This document shows positions 8,505 through 16,604 of a DNA stretch of 22,564 nt, piece after piece. The position numbers and the translations under genes are program-made. The notes beneath the pieces were generated by a model, which was given only the letters and a program-made list of their open reading frames with translations, had not been told where the DNA came from and did not search any database. The stretch spans positions 1-22,564 of the forward strand of contig JAFZIX010000071.1 of the NCBI GenBank assembly GCA_017554135.1, written 5' to 3'. Source of the stretch: Bacteroidales bacterium. Its GTDB lineage: Bacteria; Bacteroidota; Bacteroidia; Bacteroidales; UBA932. Positions within the stretch are counted from its first letter, which is position 1, and every line of letters starts with the position of its first letter.

Positions 8505-8594
8505 CTATTTCTTCTTGTGTCTGTTGAGGCGCAAGCGCTTTTTACGCTTGTGCGTAGCCATTTTATGTCTTTTTCTCTTCTTTCCGCTAGGCAT
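8505..8594 (-). CDS. Tiny basic mS38-like (AURKAIP1/COX24 domain) protein
   Basis: 29 residues read on the minus strand. It begins MPSGKKRKRHKMATHKRKK and ends RLNRHKKK; about 60 percent Lys/Arg/His. I recognise this as the very small Bacteroidetes protein annotated as AURKAIP1/COX24 domain-containing, whose mitochondrial relative mS38 is a component of the small ribosomal subunit. It follows the HU stop by 18 bases, so it is probably translated from the HU transcript. A second in-frame ATG (8559-8561) would give an 18-residue form. The position between HU and rng is, from memory, common in the order. A ribosomal role is inferred from the mitochondrial homologue. Confidence 0.8.
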   Translation of the reverse strand: MPSGKKRKRHKMATHKRKKRLRLNRHKKK

Positions 8595-8612
8595 ATGCTG
8601 TAGTATTAGTGA

Positions 8613-8888
8613 TTACTTCTGGAGAGCGGCGACAAAGACTTTTGCAGGCTTGAAGGCCGGAACATCGTGTGCGGGGATGTTGATGGTGGTCTTCTTGGTG
8701 ATATTGCGGGCGGCCTTCTGTGCGCGGTGCTTCACGATGAAGCTGCCGAAGCCACGGAGATAAACAGGCTGACCCTTCTTGATTGAACCCTTAACAGCTG
8801 CCATGAATTCTTCAACGACAACCTGAACCTGAATTTTCTCGATGCCAGTATTCTTGGCGATCTCGTTAACAATGTCTGCTTTAGTCAT
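8613..8888 (-). CDS. HU-family DNA-binding protein
   Basis: 91 residues, the standard HU/IHF length. It starts MTKADIVNEIAKNTGI with the usual helix-turn-helix dimer core, and the beta-arm signature RGFGSFIVKHRAQKAARN is at about residues 45-62. The DNA-intercalating tip region NIPAHDVPAFKPAK follows. It packages and bends DNA as a dimer. It has a clear promoter on the minus strand, divergent from lon. Whether it pairs with itself or with another subunit cannot be told. Confidence 0.93.
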   Translation of the reverse strand: MTKADIVNEIAKNTGIEKIQVQVVVEEFMAAVKGSIKKGQPVYLRGFGSFIVKHRAQKAARNITKKTTINIPAHDVPAFKPAKVFVAALQK

Positions 8889-8926
8889 AATATAAGTAAA
8901 TAAGTTATTCTCCCATTTTGGGTTTG

Positions 8927-8957
8927 CAAAAATAGAGTTAATTTTTTAATAATCAAA
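8927..8957 (-). promoter_or_regulatory. HU promoter (Bacteroidetes -33/-7)
   Basis: On the minus strand TTTG (8954-8957) is followed by 19 bp and then TATTTTTG (8927-8934), matching both consensus elements and spacing. The start codon is about 40 bases downstream, leaving an AT-rich leader without a Shine-Dalgarno sequence. Confidence 0.75.
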
Positions 8958-8973
8958 ATCCTAAGTGGCTTTT

Positions 8974-9005
8974 CTTGTGTGTGGCACGGAGATTGACTAT
9001 ATTTG
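8974..9005 (+). promoter_or_regulatory. lon operon promoter (Bacteroidetes -33/-7)
   Basis: CTTG (8974-8977), 20 bp, TATATTTG (8998-9005). The leader of about 40 bases contains a 6-bp hairpin, GCGGAG (9005-9010) with CTCCGC (9024-9029). No heat-shock CIRCE-like repeat is visible. Confidence 0.7.
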
Positions 9006-9050
9006 CGGAGGGGGAGTATTGTGCTCCGCCACTGACATTTTGACAATTCT

Positions 9051-11447
9051 ATGATTGATAAAGAATATACATTCCCTGCCGGCGCCGAAGTCAGCATCAT
9101 TCCGGTCATGCAGGGGGACGGTCTGCAGAAGATAGACGAGTCCACCCTTCCGGATATACTTCCGGTGCTTGCGCTCCGCAATGCAGTGCTCTTCCCGGGC
9201 ACTATTTTCCCCGTCACGATAGGCAGGGAAAAGTCCATCAAGCTCATCCGGGACGCTGAAGAGCGTGATATGTTCATCGCCTGCGTCCCCCAGACGGATG
9301 TGACGGTGGAGGATCCCTCCGACAGCGATCTCTTCACCTACGGCACCGTCGCCAAGATACTGAAGAGCCTGGAGATGCCGGACGGCACCCTCACCGCCAT
9401 CCTGCAGGGGTTCAAGCGCCTTTCGCTGGACTCTATCATCAACTTCGAGCCCTATCTCACCGGGCGCGTGCATTATCTGGACGATTATCTTCCCGAAGGG
9501 GACCGGACATCGCTGAAGGCCATCGCCGACTCCCTCAAGGAGCAGGCCGGGCACATCATCCGCAACAGTTCGATGGCTTCGCGCGAGGCCATCTCCGCCA
9601 TACGCAACATCGACAACTTCCAGTTCCTGGTGAATTTCATCGCCACGACGGTGGAGGTGGATGACTTCTCCGACAAGATGGACCTCCTCCAGTACGACGA
9701 CGTGAAGGTGCGCGCCATGAAGCTGCTCTCCATGCTGAATATGCAGCTGGAGCTCACCAAGATCAAGCAGGACATCAACCAGAAGGTGAAGTCCGAAATC
9801 GACCAGCAGCAGCGCGAGTTCTACCTGAACAGCCAGCTCCGCACCATCCAGGAAGAGCTTGGAATGGATGACGGCGACGATGTGGAGGCTCTCCGCGCCC
9901 GTGCCGAGAAGAAGGACTGGCCAAAAGAGATAGCGGAAGTGTTCGATAAGGAACTCAACAAGCTTTCCCGATACAACGCCAACTCGCCGGACTACAGCAT
10001 CCAGTACAACTACCTGGATTTCATGCTGAACCTGCCCTGGAACGAGACCAGCGTCGATAATCTGGACCTGAAGCACGCCCAGAAGGTGCTCGACGACGAT
10101 CATTACGGCCTTGATACAGTAAAAGACCGCATCATCGAATATCTCGCCGTGCTTAAGTTGAAGGGCAATATGAAGTCGCCCATCCTCTGCCTCTACGGCC
10201 CTCCCGGAGTGGGTAAGACCAGCCTCGGCAAGAGCATCGCGAAGGCTCTCGGGCGCAAGTATGTGCGCATCTCCCTCGGCGGCATGCACGACGAGGCGGA
10301 AATCCGCGGCCACCGCAAGACCTACGTTGGCGCGCTACCGGGGCGCATCCTTAACGGCATCTCCCGTGCCGGCACTTCCAATCCCGTGATAGTGCTGGAC
10401 GAGATCGACAAGCTCGCATCCGACTTCAAGGGCGACCCTTCGTCCGCATTGCTGGAAGCGCTTGACCCTGAGCAGAATACGACCTTTCACGACAATTATC
10501 TGGACCTCGATTACGACCTTTCCAAGGTGCTGTTCATCACCACCGCCAACAACATTTCCCCGGTGCAGCCCGCATTGCTGGACCGTATGGAAGTGATCAA
10601 TGTCACCGGTTATCTGGCGGAGGAGAAGATGCAGATCGCCAAGCACTTCCTGCTGCCCAAGCAGCTGGTGGAGCACGGCCTGAAGAAGGACCAGTTGAAG
10701 ATAGATTCCGCCGCCCTGCGCGATATTATCGACCAGTACACCCACGAATCGGGCGTGCGCGGCCTTGAGAAGCAGATCGCAAAGATCGCCCGCGTGACGG
10801 CGAAGAAGATAGCCCTCGAGCAGGAGCATCCCGATGTGATAAAGAAGGAGCATCTGAAGGAGTATCTGGGCCTGCCGACTGCATTCCACGATACCCAGAA
10901 GGGCAACGAAGGCCCCGGTATAGTCACCGGCCTGGCATGGACCCAGCTCGGCGGAGAGATCCTCTTCATCGAAAGTTCTGTCTCCGGCGGCAAGGGCGTG
11001 CTGACCATGACCGGCAGCCTGGGCGACGTGATGAAGGAATCCGCCACCATCGCATACCAATATATAAAGGCGCATCCCGACCTGGTGGGGATGGATTCCA
11101 AGACCTTCGCCGAGAAGGATATCCACGTGCACGTGCCGGAAGGCGCAGTGCCCAAGGACGGCCCGTCCGCAGGTATCACCATGGTGACCTCCATGATCTC
11201 CGCCCTCCGCGGGCAGGGCATTAAGAAGGGCATCGCGATGACCGGCGAAATGACCCTCCGCGGCCGCGTGCTGCCGGTGGGTGGCATCAAGGAGAAGATT
11301 CTGGCCGCAAAGAGGGCCGGAGTGCACACCATACTTCTGTCCGAAGAGAACCGCAAGGACATCGAGGACATCAAGGAAATCTACGTGAAGGGCCTTACCT
11401 TCCACTATGTCAAGACCATACAAGATGTAATCGACTTCGTTTTCTGA
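9051..11447 (+). CDS. lon: ATP-dependent Lon protease (LonA type)
   Basis: 798 residues. Cytoplasmic AAA+ serine protease that degrades misfolded and short-lived regulatory proteins. In order: N-terminal LAN substrate domain (about 35-245, LPVLALRNAVLFPGTIFPVTIGR), a coiled linker (about 245-300), the AAA+ module with Walker A GPPGVGKT (about 383-390) and Walker B VIVLDEID (about 446-453), and the protease domain with catalytic Ser 706 (PKDGPSAGIT) and Lys 749 (GGIKEKILAAKRAG). The start at 9051 lies downstream of a good promoter. The stop overlaps the ung start by one base (TGATG). It is the first gene of a lon-ung-coaD-thioredoxin-like operon. Confidence 0.96.
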   Translation: MIDKEYTFPAGAEVSIIPVMQGDGLQKIDESTLPDILPVLALRNAVLFPGTIFPVTIGREKSIKLIRDAEERDMFIACVPQTDVTVEDPSDSDLFTYGTVAKILKSLEMPDGTLTAILQGFKRLSLDSIINFEPYLTGRVHYLDDYLPEGDRTSLKAIADSLKEQAGHIIRNSSMASREAISAIRNIDNFQFLVNFIATTVEVDDFSDKMDLLQYDDVKVRAMKLLSMLNMQLELTKIKQDINQKVKSEIDQQQREFYLNSQLRTIQEELGMDDGDDVEALRARAEKKDWPKEIAEVFDKELNKLSRYNANSPDYSIQYNYLDFMLNLPWNETSVDNLDLKHAQKVLDDDHYGLDTVKDRIIEYLAVLKLKGNMKSPILCLYGPPGVGKTSLGKSIAKALGRKYVRISLGGMHDEAEIRGHRKTYVGALPGRILNGISRAGTSNPVIVLDEIDKLASDFKGDPSSALLEALDPEQNTTFHDNYLDLDYDLSKVLFITTANNISPVQPALLDRMEVINVTGYLAEEKMQIAKHFLLPKQLVEHGLKKDQLKIDSAALRDIIDQYTHESGVRGLEKQIAKIARVTAKKIALEQEHPDVIKKEHLKEYLGLPTAFHDTQKGNEGPGIVTGLAWTQLGGEILFIESSVSGGKGVLTMTGSLGDVMKESATIAYQYIKAHPDLVGMDSKTFAEKDIHVHVPEGAVPKDGPSAGITMVTSMISALRGQGIKKGIAMTGEMTLRGRVLPVGGIKEKILAAKRAGVHTILLSEENRKDIEDIKEIYVKGLTFHYVKTIQDVIDFVF

Positions 11448-12115
11448 TGGAAGTGCGCATAGAAGAATCCTGGAAACAGGCCTTGCAAAGTGAGTTCGAG
11501 AAACCTTACTTTGCGAGGCTTGTGGCTTATCTGCACGGGGAGAAGGCGGCCGGACAGACCGTCTATCCTCCCGGTGGGCAGATTTTCCGGGCCTTCGAAC
11601 TCACCCCCGTAGATAAAGTGAAAGTCGTTATCCTCGGGCAGGACCCCTATCACGGGCCTGGGCAGGCCATGGGCCTTTCGTTCTCGGTACCGGACGGAGT
11701 TAAGATGCCCCCGTCGCTCCGCAATATCTTCAAGGAAATCGAAGATGAACTGGGAGTGAGGATGAGCGGACGCACCAATCTGGAAGACTGGGCGAGGCAA
11801 GGAGTGCTGCTGCTGAACGCGGTGCTAACGGTTCGAAGCGGCATGGCCGCATCGCACAGCAACATAGGCTGGCAGGAATTCACCGATGCCGTAATCAAGT
11901 ATATATCAGACAATTGCGAGGGCGTGGTCTTCCTTCTTTGGGGGAATTTCGCGAGGAGCAAGCGCGCTCTGATTGATTCTTCCCGGCACTATGTGCTGGA
12001 GGCGGCCCATCCCAGTCCGCTGGCCGGGGGCGCTTTTTTCGGCTGCGGGCACTTCGCCAAAACCAACGAAATTCTTATCAACGAACATAAAACACCAATA
12101 AATTGGCAACTGTAG
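11447..12115 (+). CDS. ung: Uracil-DNA glycosylase, family 1
   Basis: 222 residues, the usual UNG length. It removes uracil from DNA at the start of base excision repair. The water-activating loop GQDPYHGPGQAMGLSFSVP (catalytic Asp at about 66) and the leucine-intercalation loop HPSPLAGGAFFGC (His at about 188) are intact, as is LLLNAVLTVR. The start overlaps the lon stop, and its last 13 bases are also the start of coaD, so translation of the three genes is probably coupled. Confidence 0.95.
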   Translation: MEVRIEESWKQALQSEFEKPYFARLVAYLHGEKAAGQTVYPPGGQIFRAFELTPVDKVKVVILGQDPYHGPGQAMGLSFSVPDGVKMPPSLRNIFKEIEDELGVRMSGRTNLEDWARQGVLLLNAVLTVRSGMAASHSNIGWQEFTDAVIKYISDNCEGVVFLLWGNFARSKRALIDSSRHYVLEAAHPSPLAGGAFFGCGHFAKTNEILINEHKTPINWQL

Positions 12116-12573
12116 CATTATTCCCGGGGTCCTTCGATCCGTTTACCGAGGGACACCTCAATATTCTCACGCGCGCGCTCACGATGTTCGACGAAGTCGT
12201 GGTCGCGGTCGGCGTGAACCAGGATAAGAGCGGCTTCTTTACCACCGAACAGAAGCTGGACATTATCCGCCAGGCAACCAAGGGCCTCAAAGGCGTGCGT
12301 GCCGTCAACTACGACGGACTCACCATAGATATCTGCCGCGAACTCGGCATCAGGCACATCGTGCGTGGCGTGCGCAACATGCTCGATTTCGAGAATGAGC
12401 GCAGCATCGCCGATGCAAACCGCCGTCTGGCCCCGGAGATCGAGACCATCATAATCCCTACCGCACAGGAATTCGCCCACATCTCCTCTTCTGCTGTGCG
12501 CGATATCCTGCGTCACAACGGCGATACCAGCCTGTTCATGCCGGACGGGGTTAAACTTCCTTCCGTAAAATGA
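12103..12573 (+). CDS. coaD: Phosphopantetheine adenylyltransferase, TTG start
   Basis: 156 residues. It joins ATP and 4'-phosphopantetheine to form dephospho-CoA, the fourth step of CoA synthesis. The nucleotidyltransferase motif ALFPGSFDPFTEGH (His at about 18) and the second motif HISSSAVRDIL are present. The start must be the TTG at 12103: an in-frame stop (TAA, 12088-12090) lies just upstream, there is no ATG between it and the conserved FPGSFDP motif, and family members start exactly there. The gene therefore begins inside the 3' end of ung. Its stop overlaps the next start (ATGA). Confidence 0.93.
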   Translation: MATVALFPGSFDPFTEGHLNILTRALTMFDEVVVAVGVNQDKSGFFTTEQKLDIIRQATKGLKGVRAVNYDGLTIDICRELGIRHIVRGVRNMLDFENERSIADANRRLAPEIETIIIPTAQEFAHISSSAVRDILRHNGDTSLFMPDGVKLPSVK

Positions 12574-13397
12574 GGCGCGCTCTGGCGATACTCTTCCTTG
12601 CTCTTTTCTGCGGGCTTTCCCTGCGGGCTCAGCAGCCTGCGGACGGGGCCTATGCCGCCCTGGACAGCCTTGCGCTCAAGTATCTCGGCGCCATCCAGAT
12701 GGAAAGCGTGGAGGTAAAGCAGGGGGAGAGCGACTACCTGATCGGCTCCGTGCGGGATTCCCTTCTCCGCCAGCATCTGGCCGTCACACTCTTCAAATAC
12801 TATAAGGACGCGCCAGTGATGGGGGATGAGGCCGTGGCTATCCACATCTACGACAAGTGGTTCGCCAGCGGCAAGACTGCATTCCCCGGGGAGTTCGAGG
12901 GGCTGGATGCGCAGATGTTCTGCAATCTCAACCGCAATACCCTGCTGGGGATGGATGCGCCGGTGCTGACCGCACGCAAGCCCTGCCGGGGCAAGGTGGA
13001 AGTGCCGGTGAAGGGAGCGACCACGTTGCTTTGGTTCTACGATACCTCCTGCAGCAAATGCGTAGTGGAGGCCCGGGTGCTTCCGGAAGTGCTGGAAAAG
13101 GCCGTGGATTTCCCCGTGACGCTGGTGGCGTTCTATGCCGGGCAGGATAAGAAGGCCTGGCGCACATTCCGCCGCAGTTTCAAGGTGAAGAACCCGAACG
13201 TGAAGTTGGTTCATTGCTGGGATCCGGAGGTGGCGAGCGACTATCTGCGGCTCTATGCTGTGATTTCTACGCCCAAAATGTATATGGTGGCGCCCGAGGG
13301 CAGTATTATCGGCCGCAGGCTGGAGGTGGAGTCGCTGCAGTCGTTACTGCCTGTGGCAAAGGAGATTAACTCCGTGTTTGCGCAGCCAAAACAATAA
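12570..13397 (+). CDS. Secreted thioredoxin-like protein (DUF5106-like)
   Basis: 275 residues, starting at the ATG that overlaps the coaD stop. It has a signal peptide (about 1-20, ALAILFLALFCGLSLRAQ), a helical N-terminal half of about 110 residues, then a thioredoxin-like fold from about residue 125. The fold carries the active-site motif Cys161-Ser-Lys-Cys164 in LLWFYDTSCSKC and a cis-proline loop ISTPKMYMV. Domain order resembles Bacteroidetes periplasmic TlpA/ResA-like proteins with an N-terminal DUF5106-type region. It probably handles disulfides or redox of exported proteins, but the partner is unknown. Its place behind lon-ung-coaD gives no functional link that I can defend. Confidence 0.75.
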   Translation: MRRALAILFLALFCGLSLRAQQPADGAYAALDSLALKYLGAIQMESVEVKQGESDYLIGSVRDSLLRQHLAVTLFKYYKDAPVMGDEAVAIHIYDKWFASGKTAFPGEFEGLDAQMFCNLNRNTLLGMDAPVLTARKPCRGKVEVPVKGATTLLWFYDTSCSKCVVEARVLPEVLEKAVDFPVTLVAFYAGQDKKAWRTFRRSFKVKNPNVKLVHCWDPEVASDYLRLYAVISTPKMYMVAPEGSIIGRRLEVESLQSLLPVAKEINSVFAQPKQ

Positions 13398-13424
13398 ACA
13401 GTTGTGAAATTTTTATAAATAATT

Positions 13425-13454
13425 ATTGTAATTCAATAAAAATTTATATATTTG
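13425..13454 (+). promoter_or_regulatory. Promoter of the M16 protease gene
   Basis: TATATTTG (13447-13454) matches the -7 consensus. An ATTG at 13425-13428 lies 18 bp upstream, one base shorter than ideal. The region is very AT-rich, and the start codon is 20 bases after the -7 element. Confidence 0.6.
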
Positions 13455-13474
13455 CATCAAATCAATTCTTTAAT

Positions 13475-16291
13475 ATGATGAAAAGGTTATTTATTGTTGT
13501 ACTCGCCGCCCTTGCGGCAGTAGCCATGTCCGCACAGGACAATCCTATGCTCCGCCCTCTTCCCGGCGACCCTGCCGTGAAGGTCGGCAAGCTGGATAAC
13601 GGCCTTACCTATTACATCCGTCACAACGAACTCCCTGCAAAGCGCGCCGAGTTCTATCTGGCGACCAATGCCGGTGCAATTCTGGAAACCCCGGACCAGG
13701 ATGGTCTGGCCCACTTCCTTGAGCACATGTGCTTTAACGGCACCGAGCATTTCCCCGGAAAGGGCATTCTCAACTACCTCCAGAGCATTGGCGCCGAATT
13801 CGGCCGCAACATCAATGCTTCCACTGGTTTCGAGGAGACCCAGTATATGCTCAACAATATGCCCGTGGAGCGTGAGACCGTCGTCGATTCCTGCCTGATG
13901 GTGCTTTGCGAATATGCTCACTTCGTGACTAATGATCCCGCCGAACTTGATGCCGAGCGCGGGGTCATCCGCGAGGAGCGCCGTTCCCGCCGCGATGCGC
14001 AGTGGCGTACCCTGGAGGCATCCTTGCCGTATTATTTCGGCGACACCAAGTATGCCACCTGCACCCTCATCGGTTCGGAAGAGAACATCATGGGATTCAA
14101 GCCCCAGAGCATCCTCAATTACTACCACAGTTGGTATTATCCTGGAAACCAGGCAGTTGTCGTTGTGGGTGATGTGGATGTAGACCGCACCGAGGCCAAG
14201 ATCAAGGAAATCTTCAGCGTCATCCCCAAGAACGAGAATCCCCAGGCCAAGCCTGCAATTCCGTTCCCTGCCAACAAGGAACCTGCCGTCGGCATCATCA
14301 CCGATCCCGAGACTACCAGGTCTTCTGTAGAAATTATCTGGAAGAGCGAGGCCGCTCCCGAATCCATCAACAACACCATCATGGGTGAGATGCAGGACTA
14401 TATCAAGATCCTGATTGCCCAGATTATGGATGAGCGCTTCAGCGATATCACCGCAAAGGCGGACGCCCCTTACATCAGCGGCGGATTCTATATCACCAAC
14501 CTGATTTATGAGGCTATCGATGCCGCAGCGGGCGATGTCACCCTGAAGGAGGACATTATCCTCGGAGGCTTCGAGGCGTTCTACACCGAACTTGAGCGTA
14601 TGCGCCGTTTCGGCTTCCTGCCGGACGAGTTCGACCGCGCCAAGGCCAATCTGATTTCCCAGCTCGAGACCGCTGCCGAGAAGGCTGATACCCGCAAGAA
14701 CCCCCAGCTGGTGCGTCCTCTGCTCCAGAATTTCTACGACAATAAGACCTACATGGATCCGAAGTTCGAACTTGAGTTCGGCAAGCAGCTTCTCGGTTCT
14801 CTCAGCGCCGATGTGCTGAACCAGGTCGCTCCCCAGCTTATCACCGACGAGAACCTTGTAGTTCTCTACACCGGTCCCGAAAAAGAAGGCATAGCTACTC
14901 CTACTTCTGCCCAGCTTCTGGACATCATCGCCAAGGTCAAGGCTTCCGATATCCAGCCTCTCAAGGGCGAGGAAGTCGCCGATTCCTTCCTGGATCCCGC
15001 TGCACTCAAGGGCGCAAAGGTCAAGAAGACCGGCGTCGGACCTTGCGAAAGCGTGAACTGGACCCTTAAGAACGGCGTGCAGGTATATGTGCTGCCCACT
15101 GAATATCAGAAAGACCAGATCATGCTCCGCCTCTATCGCGACGGCGGCACCAGCACTATCGCAACCGCAGATCTGGATTCCTTCGACGACAGCATCTGGG
15201 GAATGTATTTCCGCAACCGCGGTGTCTCGGGATTCTCCGGAACCCAGGTCAGCAAGATGCTCACCGGCAAGAACGTGACTGTGCGTCCCATCCTGGACAA
15301 TCTCTATAACGGCGTCTCGGCCAGCTCTACCCGCAAGGATATCGAGACCGCATTCCAGCTCATGTATCTGGAATATGTGCAACCCCGCTTCGATGAAGAA
15401 GAATATATGGTAGGTGTCAACCAGCTCAAGGGTGTCCTTCCCAATGTGCTGAATACTCCTAACTACAAGATGCAGAAGGGCTTCATCGATGCGGTTTACG
15501 GCGGCAATCCCCGTCATAAGCTCATCGACATGGAGACCCTCGACAAGGCTTCAATTGCAACCGTGGAAAAGAACTACCGCCGCATGTTCTCCGACGCTGC
15601 CGGGCTCAAGCTCATAATCGTCGGTGATGTGGATGCAGAGACCGTCAAGCCTCTGGTAGAGAAGTACATCGGTTCCATCCCCAAGGGCAAGAAGGCTCCC
15701 AAGTGGGTTGATAATAAAGACTATCCTGTTAATGGCATAATCGAAGTTGTCGATCCTACCAAGATGGAGACCCCTCTGAGCACCGTGTTCCTCCAGTATC
15801 AGGCACCCGTGCAGTACAGCATGGATAATGAAGCGGCTCTCGATGTGCTGTCCTTCATCATGGATATGCGTTACACCGCCAGCCTGCGTGAGGAAATCGG
15901 CGGCACCTATGGCGCAAGCACCAGGGGACGTCAGGAGAAGTATCCTGTCGACAGGTCGGAGTTCACTGTCATGTTCCAGTGCAAGCCCGAGCTCTGCGAC
16001 ACCCTGCTCAAGGTGGCCAAGCACCAGCTTTCCGAATTCATCACCAGCGGTCCTACCACCGAGGAATTCAACAATGCAGTGCTGAACCTCAAGAAGAACA
16101 TTCCTGAGAAGCGCATCTCCAACGCTTACTGGTTGGGCGAAATCCGCAATGTGCTTGAGGGTTATGGTGCTGAGGATGCCGCCTACGAGGCAGCCGTGAA
16201 TGCCCTGACACCCGAGAAGGTGCGTGCAGCAGCCGCTGCCATCATCAACTCCGGCAACAAGGTCGAGTATGTGATGGTTCCTGCTGAATAA
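13475..16291 (+). CDS. M16-family zinc metalloprotease, two-copy (PqqL/pitrilysin-like), periplasmic
   Basis: 938 residues from ATG 13475; ATG 13478 is equally possible (MMKR). It has a signal peptide (about 1-20, ending AAVAMSAQ), then a full-length tandem M16 protein. The first half has the inverted zinc motif His80-Phe-Leu-Glu83-His84 in GLAHFLEHMCFNGTEHFP and the third ligand Glu at about 161 (ELDAERGVIREERR), so it is catalytic. The second half (from about 515) lacks HxxEH and would be the inactive closing lobe. Such enzymes cut peptides inside a closed chamber. PqqL-type members in other Gram-negatives degrade imported peptides in the periplasm. The substrate here is unknown. It is monocistronic, with its own promoter and a terminator. 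Confidence 0.9.
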   Translation: MMKRLFIVVLAALAAVAMSAQDNPMLRPLPGDPAVKVGKLDNGLTYYIRHNELPAKRAEFYLATNAGAILETPDQDGLAHFLEHMCFNGTEHFPGKGILNYLQSIGAEFGRNINASTGFEETQYMLNNMPVERETVVDSCLMVLCEYAHFVTNDPAELDAERGVIREERRSRRDAQWRTLEASLPYYFGDTKYATCTLIGSEENIMGFKPQSILNYYHSWYYPGNQAVVVVGDVDVDRTEAKIKEIFSVIPKNENPQAKPAIPFPANKEPAVGIITDPETTRSSVEIIWKSEAAPESINNTIMGEMQDYIKILIAQIMDERFSDITAKADAPYISGGFYITNLIYEAIDAAAGDVTLKEDIILGGFEAFYTELERMRRFGFLPDEFDRAKANLISQLETAAEKADTRKNPQLVRPLLQNFYDNKTYMDPKFELEFGKQLLGSLSADVLNQVAPQLITDENLVVLYTGPEKEGIATPTSAQLLDIIAKVKASDIQPLKGEEVADSFLDPAALKGAKVKKTGVGPCESVNWTLKNGVQVYVLPTEYQKDQIMLRLYRDGGTSTIATADLDSFDDSIWGMYFRNRGVSGFSGTQVSKMLTGKNVTVRPILDNLYNGVSASSTRKDIETAFQLMYLEYVQPRFDEEEYMVGVNQLKGVLPNVLNTPNYKMQKGFIDAVYGGNPRHKLIDMETLDKASIATVEKNYRRMFSDAAGLKLIIVGDVDAETVKPLVEKYIGSIPKGKKAPKWVDNKDYPVNGIIEVVDPTKMETPLSTVFLQYQAPVQYSMDNEAALDVLSFIMDMRYTASLREEIGGTYGASTRGRQEKYPVDRSEFTVMFQCKPELCDTLLKVAKHQLSEFITSGPTTEEFNNAVLNLKKNIPEKRISNAYWLGEIRNVLEGYGAEDAAYEAAVNALTPEKVRAAAAAIINSGNKVEYVMVPAE

Positions 16292-16308
16292 CGGCAGTGC
16301 CAGATAGA

Positions 16309-16347
16309 AGAGAGGGCCGGCGTTTGCGCGCCGACCCTCTCTTTCTT
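16309..16347 (+). terminator. Rho-independent terminator after the M16 gene
   Basis: Left arm 16309-16322 (AGAGAGGGCCGGCG) and right arm 16329-16342 pair with a single C/A mismatch around a 6-base loop, followed by TTCTTT. It lies 18 bases after the stop codon. Confidence 0.8.
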
Positions 16348-16357
16348 TCCCCCCCCC

Positions 16358-16439
16358 GCGGCCCGCCCCAGCCCCTCCAGATTCTGCACGGCACTCTCCA
16401 GCCTCTGCACGGCTCTCCGCGGCCCACCCCAGCTCCTCC
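16358..16439. repeat. GC-rich, strand-asymmetric direct repeats
   Basis: A 21-bp unit at 16358-16378 recurs at 16419-16439 with two differences (61 bp apart). Between them TCTGCACGGC occurs twice, 26 bp apart. The plus strand is strongly C-rich, with a run of nine C at 16349-16357. No reading frame here looks like protein. It lies just upstream of the first palindromic repeat of the transposase island. Confidence 0.7.
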
Positions 16440-16451
16440 CCGATCCCCACG

Positions 16452-16480
16452 GGCAGGATTTCGGCCATTTTCCTGCCCGC
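16452..16480. repeat. REP-like palindrome L1 upstream of the RAYT gene
   Basis: A 29-bp unit identical to L2 (exactly 51 bp downstream). It is a dyad: GGCAGGA at 16452-16458 pairs with TCCTGCC at 16471-16477, and for L1 one further G:C pair extends the stem. A run of seven T follows at 16488-16494, so it could also end transcription. Confidence 0.85.
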
Positions 16481-16502
16481 ACCCGTCTTTTTTTACGCCG
16501 CC

Positions 16503-16531
16503 GGCAGGATTTCGGCCATTTTCCTGCCCGC
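16503..16531. repeat. REP-like palindrome L2 upstream of the RAYT gene
   Basis: Identical over 29 bp to L1, with the GGCAGGA / TCCTGCC dyad. It ends 73 bases before the transposase start codon. The palindromes downstream of the gene are related to the reverse complement of this unit. Confidence 0.85.
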
Positions 16532-16554
16532 GGTAGAAAGAAAGTCCTGCGTGA

Positions 16555-16586
16555 CTTGGAAATGCGGAGTTTTTTCCCCTTCTTTG
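16555..16586 (+). promoter_or_regulatory. Possible promoter of the RAYT gene
   Basis: CTTG (16555-16558), 20 bp, CTTCTTTG (16579-16586), which matches six of eight bases of a TAnnTTTG-type -7 element when the Ns are counted as matches. The ATG is 18 bases later. Weak by sequence alone. Confidence 0.35.
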
Positions 16587-16604
16587 TAATAAATAGAATG
16601 CGTT

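Noticed and set aside
16349..16357. Run of nine C as a phase-variation tract
   Set aside because: It lies in non-coding sequence after a terminator, is short, and is not placed within a promoter. It may also be a sequencing-prone homopolymer.
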